A model generated the notes under the pieces. The model saw nothing but the letters and a program-made list of their open reading frames with translations. It was not told the DNA's origin and made no database searches. A DNA stretch of 64,000 nt, taken from an uncultured Rhodospirillaceae bacterium. Its GTDB lineage: Bacteria > Pseudomonadota > Alphaproteobacteria > Rhodospirillales > Casp-alpha2. Of this stretch, positions 59,603-64,000 are shown in pieces (positions within the stretch are counted from its first letter, which is position 1; every line of letters starts with the position of its first letter). The stretch is from the NCBI GenBank assembly GCA_913030825.1, contig CAJWCU010000014.1:33154-97153 (forward strand), read 5' to 3'. A program made the translations under genes and the position numbers.

Positions 59603-60703
59603 ATGAAAAGACGTGAATTTTTGAAGAAATCAGCGGTTGCCGGCGTGGCTGGAACGGCTGCCGTGTCGCTCGCCAAACCGGCGATTTCGCAAGGGCGAAA
59701 AGAGATGATCATCGTCTCAACCTGGGGCCGAGATTTTCCCGGGCTGGGGCTCAGCGCGCAGCGCCTCGCGGCCCGCATTCCCGAGCTGACCGAAGGCCGG
59801 ATCGAGGTCCAGTACTTCGCCGCCGGTGAACGCGTCGGCGCCTTTGATTCGTTCGACGAAGTCGCGTCGGGCAACTCCCAGGCCTACATCGCGACGGATT
59901 ACTATTGGAAGGGCAAGCACCCCGGCTGGGCGTTCTTCGCAGCCGTTCCGTTCGGTCTGACCTACGTCGAAATGGATGCCTGGATGAAGTACGGCGGTGG
60001 CCAGGAACTGCACGACGAATTGGCAGCCGACTTCAACATCAAGGGCTTCCCTTGCGGCAACACCGGTTGCCAGATGGGCGGGTGGTTCAACAAGGAAATC
60101 AATTCGGCCGACGACTTCAAGGGGCTGAAGATGCGTATCCCGGGCCTGGGTGGCGACGTGCTGTCCAAACTGGGCGCGTCCACGGTTTCCCTGCCGGGCA
60201 GCCAGATTTACGAAAACCTCGTCTCCGGCGCCATTCAGGCGACCGAGTGGGTCGGCCCGTACAACGACTACTTCATGAAGTTCTATGAAGCGGCCAAGTA
60301 CTACTACTATCCGGGGATGCACGAACCGGCGTCGCAGAGTACGCTGGGCATCAACAAGAAGTGGTGGGACGGCCTGTCGAAGACCGACCAGGCCATCATC
60401 CAGGCGGCCTGCAACGAGGAAAACGCCTATCAGATGGCGGACACCAACGCCAACAACGGAAAATACCTGCGCAAGCTGATCGACGAGCACGGCGTCAAGT
60501 TGCGCGACTTCAACGACGACGTCTACGACGCCTTCGGCGAAGCGGCGAAGGGCGTCTTCGCCGAGGTCCAGGAGCACAGCCCGCTGGCCAAGAAGATCTA
60601 TGAAAGCTTCGCCGCCGCGCGTGCCGACAGTGGCCGTTGGATGATGCTGGCCGATGCCGGCTTCATCAACCAGCGCAACCGCGTGCTGGGCATCAAGGTC
60701 TAA
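59603..60703 (+). CDS. DctP/TakP-type TRAP solute-binding protein (orphan)
   Basis: 366 aa periplasmic binding protein. The Tat-like signal is MKRREFLKKSAVAGVAGTAA, ending KPAISQG. Family blocks: VSTWGRDFPGLGLSAQRLA, VASGNSQAYIATDYYWKGKH, and DFKGLKMRIPGLGGDVLSKL with the ligand-contacting Arg. TakP-like proteins bind 2-oxo acids. No DctQ or DctM gene lies within the window downstream; a terminator follows. GTG 59591 is an alternative start four codons earlier. Confidence 0.92.
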   Translation: MKRREFLKKSAVAGVAGTAAVSLAKPAISQGRKEMIIVSTWGRDFPGLGLSAQRLAARIPELTEGRIEVQYFAAGERVGAFDSFDEVASGNSQAYIATDYYWKGKHPGWAFFAAVPFGLTYVEMDAWMKYGGGQELHDELAADFNIKGFPCGNTGCQMGGWFNKEINSADDFKGLKMRIPGLGGDVLSKLGASTVSLPGSQIYENLVSGAIQATEWVGPYNDYFMKFYEAAKYYYYPGMHEPASQSTLGINKKWWDGLSKTDQAIIQAACNEENAYQMADTNANNGKYLRKLIDEHGVKLRDFNDDVYDAFGEAAKGVFAEVQEHSPLAKKIYESFAAARADSGRWMMLADAGFINQRNRVLGIKV

Positions 60704-60730
60704 CGCCCCTTCGGCGCGAATACCTTCCGG

Positions 60731-60769
60731 AAACGGCGCGGGACTTCGGTCTCGCGCCGTTTTCTTTTG
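60731..60769 (+). terminator. Strong terminator after DctP gene
   Basis: AACGGCGCGGGA pairs with TCTCGCGCCGTT around a C-TTCG-G loop, followed by TTCTTTTG. It makes the binding-protein gene a monocistronic unit. Confidence 0.9.
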
Positions 60770-60849
60770 TTCGGCGGCAGGAAGCGGCTTGGCGGCGGAT
60801 TGAATCTATCGCAGGATGGACTGCAAGAAGGCGGGGCGCCCTATAAGCA

Positions 60850-60869
60850 GCCCGGGCACGAACCCGGGC
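60850..60869 (+). promoter_or_regulatory. Hairpin just upstream of AtuA-family ribosome site
   Basis: GCCCGGG-CACGAA-CCCGGGC, perfect 7-bp stem with a six-base loop, ending at the GGGAGAGG ribosome site. It may affect translation or mRNA stability. Confidence 0.4.
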
Positions 60870-60881
60870 GGGAGAGGAAAT

Positions 60882-62246
60882 ATGTCCCCCATCAGATTGA
60901 TGGCGACGACCGGCATTCTCGGCTACGGCTTTACCGAGGAGGCCTTTAACGCGGGCATCGCGATGAAGCCCGACCTGATCGCCTGTGACGCCGGGTCATC
61001 CGATCCCGGCCCCCATTATCTCGGCAGCGGCACGGCCTTTGTCTCGCGTGCGGCCGCCAAACGTGACCTGGGCCTGATGGTCCGCGCCGGGGTCGAACAC
61101 GGCATCCCTGTGATGATCGGTTCGGCCGGGGGCAGCGGCTCCGACCCGCAGGTCGACTGGACGCTGGATATCCTCAAGGAAATCTGCGCCGAGGCGAACA
61201 TCACGCCCAAGGTCCGGGTGATCCGCACGGAACAGGATAAGGACCTGATCAAGGCCAAAGTCCGGGCCGGCAAGATCGCCCCCCTGGGCCCGATCGCCGA
61301 CCTGACCGAGGACGACGTCGACGGCGCGCAACGCATCGTCGCCATGATGGGCCCGGAAGCCTATCAGCAGGCGCTCAAGGACGGCGCCGACGTGGTGATC
61401 GCCGGGCGCGGCACGGACGCGGCCTTGTTCGCCGCCCTGCCGTTGATGAAGGGCGCGGACCCGGGGCTCGCCTGGCACCTTGCCAAGATCATCGAATGCG
61501 GCGCCCAGGTGGTCGAGCCGCGCGAAGGTCAGGACTGCGTCATCGGCACCATCTACGACGATCATTTCACGGTCGAGCCGGGCTCGCCGATCCGCCGCGC
61601 GACGGTGACGCGTGTTTCGGCCCATACGCTTTACGAGAACCCGGAGCCCTATCGGTTGAAAGAGCCGGACGGCACCTTGATCACCGACCGCTGTTCTTTC
61701 GAGCAGCTAGACGAACGCACGGTCAAGGTCTCCGGCAGCCGATACGAGCCGTCGGACAGCTACACCGTGAAGTTGGAGGGGGCCCGGCCGCTCGGTTTCC
61801 GCACGGTCTTCATCGCTGGTGTCCGAGACCCGATCCTGATCGACATCATCGACGATTTCGTCGAGACCTGCCGGGGGCGCATTCAACGCGACGTTGCGGG
61901 ACTGGGGATCGCAGCCGAGGACTACACGCTGTCCGTTCATCTTTACGGCAAGAACGCGGTGATGGGATCTCTGGAGCCTCAGATCGACGAGACGCCCCAC
62001 GAAATCGGCTTGTTGCTCGATGTGTTGGGCAAGACCGAGGACATCAGCCGCGCCGTTCTGGCCAAGTCGCGCTACGCTTTCCTGCATACGGATTTCCCGG
62101 GACGGATGTGCATTTCCGGCAACCTGGCGATTCCGTTCTCGCCGTCGGACATGCATGTCGGGCCGGTTTACGAGTTCAGCGTCTGGCACGTCATGGAATG
62201 CGACGATCCGATGGAACCGGTGCGCATGGAATGGCTGGCGCTATAG
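60882..62246 (+). CDS. AtuA-family (DUF1446) protein
   Basis: 454 aa member of the DUF1446 family, which includes AtuA of acyclic terpene degradation; enzymatic activity is not established. Conserved: TGILGYGFTEEAFNAGIA, DAGSSDPGPHYLGSG, MIGSAGGSGSDP, and DVVIAGRGTDAALFAA. The ATG at 60882 follows GGGAGAGGAAAT; upstream in-frame codons cross the hairpin and are unlikely. It is followed by MBL-fold and DUF4387 genes, the latter being the usual partner of DUF1446 proteins. Confidence 0.88.
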   Translation: MSPIRLMATTGILGYGFTEEAFNAGIAMKPDLIACDAGSSDPGPHYLGSGTAFVSRAAAKRDLGLMVRAGVEHGIPVMIGSAGGSGSDPQVDWTLDILKEICAEANITPKVRVIRTEQDKDLIKAKVRAGKIAPLGPIADLTEDDVDGAQRIVAMMGPEAYQQALKDGADVVIAGRGTDAALFAALPLMKGADPGLAWHLAKIIECGAQVVEPREGQDCVIGTIYDDHFTVEPGSPIRRATVTRVSAHTLYENPEPYRLKEPDGTLITDRCSFEQLDERTVKVSGSRYEPSDSYTVKLEGARPLGFRTVFIAGVRDPILIDIIDDFVETCRGRIQRDVAGLGIAAEDYTLSVHLYGKNAVMGSLEPQIDETPHEIGLLLDVLGKTEDISRAVLAKSRYAFLHTDFPGRMCISGNLAIPFSPSDMHVGPVYEFSVWHVMECDDPMEPVRMEWLAL

Positions 62247-62322
62247 CCAGGGCCATCGCCTGAGGGGGCAGGGGCCCGGTATCATCGTTTTTCGGTAACC
62301 AAGGGGGGCGGGAACAGAAATC

Positions 62323-63207
62323 ATGAAGATCACGCTACTGGGGACAGGGACGCCGACGCCGTCGCTGAAACGGATGAGCTCGGGCTACATGGTCGAGGTC
62401 GACGGCGACGTCATCCTGTTCGATCACGGGCCGGGCGCCCACCACCGCATGCTGGAGGCGGGCAAGAAAGCGACGGACGTGACCCACGTCTTCTTCTCCC
62501 ACCTGCATTACGATCATTGCCTGGATTACGGCAGGCTGGTTCTCACCCATTGGGATCAGGGCGTGGGGAAACTTCCGGAACTGCAGGTCTACGGTCCGCC
62601 CTTCACGGCCAAGATGACAAGCCTGCTGTTCGGCGACGACGGTATCTGGGGTCCTGACTTGAAGGCCCGGACGGAACATCCGCTGTCGACGGTCATCTAT
62701 GCGGCCCGCGGCGGCGAAGGCCAACGGGCGAAGCCGAAGCCCAAGGTGTCCGAATTGAAAAGCGGCGACGTGGTCGAGACGAACAAGTGGAAGCTGACCT
62801 GCGCCAGCGTGCGCCACGTGCAGCCGTTCCTGCATTCCTACGGCTACCGCCTGGAAACCGACGCGGGCGTGTTCGTCTATTCCGGCGACACGGGGCCCTG
62901 CAAGGCGATCGAGAAACTGGCCGACGGCGCCGACGTCCTGGTCAACATGTGCCACTACCTTTCCGGCACGGAACTGGGCAAGGAATTCGCCGAAGGCTGC
63001 ATGGGCCATCTGGAACTGGCGGATTTGGGGACGACGGCCAACGTGAAGAACCTGGTCATCAGTCATGTCACCGAACAGATGGACAAACCCGGCGTGCGCG
63101 AACGCATCCTGCGGGACATGAGCGAACGCTATTCCGGCAACCTGTTCTTTGGCGAGGACGGCATGGTCATCCCGTTAGGCGATCCCTTGCCGGCCAAGCT
63201 CGACTGA
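62323..63207 (+). CDS. MBL-fold metallohydrolase, RNase Z-like subgroup
   Basis: 294 aa. Zinc motif HxHxDH in FFSHLHYDHCLDYGRL, further ligands in VRHVQPFLHSYGYRL and YSGDTGPCKAIEKLA, and the terminal His in LVISHVTEQMD. It begins ITLLGTGTPTP like RNase Z and arylsulfatase-type MBL enzymes. Ribosome site GGGGGGCGGGA. Lying between AtuA-family and DUF4387 genes, it probably hydrolyses an ester, lactone or thioester of that pathway rather than tRNA. Confidence 0.88.
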   Translation: MKITLLGTGTPTPSLKRMSSGYMVEVDGDVILFDHGPGAHHRMLEAGKKATDVTHVFFSHLHYDHCLDYGRLVLTHWDQGVGKLPELQVYGPPFTAKMTSLLFGDDGIWGPDLKARTEHPLSTVIYAARGGEGQRAKPKPKVSELKSGDVVETNKWKLTCASVRHVQPFLHSYGYRLETDAGVFVYSGDTGPCKAIEKLADGADVLVNMCHYLSGTELGKEFAEGCMGHLELADLGTTANVKNLVISHVTEQMDKPGVRERILRDMSERYSGNLFFGEDGMVIPLGDPLPAKLD

Positions 63208-63242
63208 CGCGGCAGAGAGAAGAAAAGAAGGAAACGACAGCC

Positions 63243-63554
63243 ATGGCCAAACTGAGAGACATCGCGCGGGTCGTCCGCGGCAAGAACGCGGGCGCCCTCT
63301 ACCTGACGCTCGACGTCATGTTCGAGGACGATGCGACCTACAAGAAGGTTCGCGATTCCGGCGTCCTCAGCCCGCGCGACCTAGCGCCGCTTTACGGTGT
63401 GACGGACAACGAGGTTGCGATCATTCCCTTCGACGTCGCCCGGGCCATCAAGATCACCGTGCCGCGCCGCGTGCGCTCCGGCTCGCCCGGCGACACCGAC
63501 GTCTACGGCGCCCAGCAGCACGTGCCGCTGATGAATATCGAGGTGCCGGAGTAA
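63243..63554 (+). CDS. DUF4387 protein
   Basis: 103 aa small protein of the DUF4387 family, commonly next to or fused with DUF1446/AtuA proteins. Conserved: LRDIARVVRGKNAGALYLTL (split) with MFEDDATYKKV, and VLSPRDLAPLYGV, IIPFDVARAIKITVPR. No catalytic motif is evident; likely a subunit of the AtuA-type protein. Spacing to the MBL gene is 35 bp, so one operon. Confidence 0.88.
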   Translation: MAKLRDIARVVRGKNAGALYLTLDVMFEDDATYKKVRDSGVLSPRDLAPLYGVTDNEVAIIPFDVARAIKITVPRRVRSGSPGDTDVYGAQQHVPLMNIEVPE

Positions 63555-63614
63555 GATGCTATCGGTCGTAACTCGGTAGTAATTGCGATTCACATTTGAT
63601 TTAGATTTAATTGA

Positions 63615-63620
63615 TATAAT
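63615..63620 (+). promoter_or_regulatory. Possible -10 element before the last gene
   Basis: TATAAT in an AT-rich 70-bp stretch, 70 bp upstream of the partial gene at the right edge. No well-spaced -35 hexamer is seen. Confidence 0.3.
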
Positions 63621-63689
63621 GCGTCTTGATGGGCTGCCAGAAGGGTTCGCCCACAAAATCATTGGACCAAGGGGGGACGGATCTTGGCC

Positions 63690-64000
63690 ATGATGAGTTC
63701 TAGAGCCGCCGCGCTGCTGCGCGTCGCGTATGGCATTTCCTTGCTTTTCATCGTGATGACGCCGCTGCGGCCGGTTGCCGCGGCGGGGCTCTCCGAAACT
63801 CTGGAACAGGTCGATACGGGCCTCTTCAAGGACGCTGCCTGCCGGTCCGGGATCGAGGCCATGGTCGGCACGGTCGACGGCCTGGGCATCGCCGCGTTCT
63901 CCGATCTGAAGGTCGAGGACGATGCGATCACCGGCAAGCTCTCCCTGCCGGTCGGCGGGACCTGGACCCTGGCGCTGTTCGCGACGGATTGTTCGAAGAA
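63690..64000 (+). CDS. Exported protein of unknown function (cut by right edge)
   Basis: 103 codons visible. A signal peptide (LLRVAYGISLLFIVMTPLRP) ends VAAAGL. The mature part starts LSETLEQVDTGLFKDAACR and includes VDGLGIAAFSDLKVEDDAIT, with cysteines at AACRSG and TDCSKK. I do not recognise the family. The start is ATG 63690 or 63693 (TTG 63684 possible), with GGGGGGACGG upstream. The rest lies outside the window. Confidence 0.65.
   Translation, partial: MMSSRAAALLRVAYGISLLFIVMTPLRPVAAAGLSETLEQVDTGLFKDAACRSGIEAMVGTVDGLGIAAFSDLKVEDDAITGKLSLPVGGTWTLALFATDCSK

Noticed and set aside
1..64000. CRISPR arrays, insertion sequences, prophage genes
   Set aside because: No regularly spaced repeats, transposase, integrase or phage structural genes were seen on either strand.

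Overview
The window looks like a chromosomal segment of a GC-rich alphaproteobacterium, most likely in the Rhodospirillales. Supporting signs are the conserved block rnr-topA-dprA ... plsY-pyrC-pyrB, the gatCAB operon, nasT/nasS control of nitrate assimilation, TRAP transporters, and a cereblon-like CULT protein whose pocket residues match, in number and spacing, what I recall for the Magnetospirillum protein. The order and family are inferred from gene content; no rRNA is present.

Region 1 (1-16.5 kb): housekeeping genes rnr (cut by the left edge), topA, dprA, then plsY, pyrC-like, pyrB, and ruvX. Between dprA and plsY sits about 6 kb of accessory DNA: an EmrAB-type efflux pair with a perfect palindrome upstream, a CHASE-domain histidine kinase, and two tandem paralogues of a small membrane-anchored protein I do not recognise. 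A diguanylate cyclase lies between pyrB and ruvX. Region 2 (16.7-23 kb): an SH3b periplasmic protein, a TorF-type porin behind a likely sigma-54 promoter, gatCAB and an acetyltransferase.

Region 3 (23-35 kb): a kinase with an NMT1-type sensor, a CULT protein paired with a SelW-like protein, and a catabolic block (amidohydrolase, two dehydrogenases, TauD dioxygenase, TAXI-TRAP transporter, IclR regulator, SDR). An operator-like array lies in the divergent IclR/SDR promoter. Region 4 (35-42.4 kb): mlaA, a TauE-type permease, a TetR/SDR pair with three matching operator candidates, a GST, a YbaK deacylase and a chemoreceptor.

Region 5 (42.4-56.3 kb) is the most striking. One minus-strand operon of eight genes encodes a NirB/NasB-like FAD-[2Fe-2S] protein fused to a di-heme b-type membrane domain, a multiheme cytochrome c (about 11 hemes), a one-heme DUF3365 protein, a globin, NirB, NirD, NasA and CysG. 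It is preceded by a sigma-54 promoter and a leader with two hexaloop hairpins plus a terminator. nasT-nasS lie just upstream. Together these suggest nitrogen control of initiation, nitrate-controlled antitermination, and an unusual membrane/periplasmic electron route attached to assimilatory nitrate reduction.

Region 6 (56.5-64 kb): tRNA-Ser(GCT), an IclR regulator, a second TauD dioxygenase with two IclR-like sites upstream, a secreted SNase-like protein, an orphan DctP-type binding protein, and an AtuA/DUF1446 - MBL-fold - DUF4387 operon. The right edge cuts an exported protein of unknown function.
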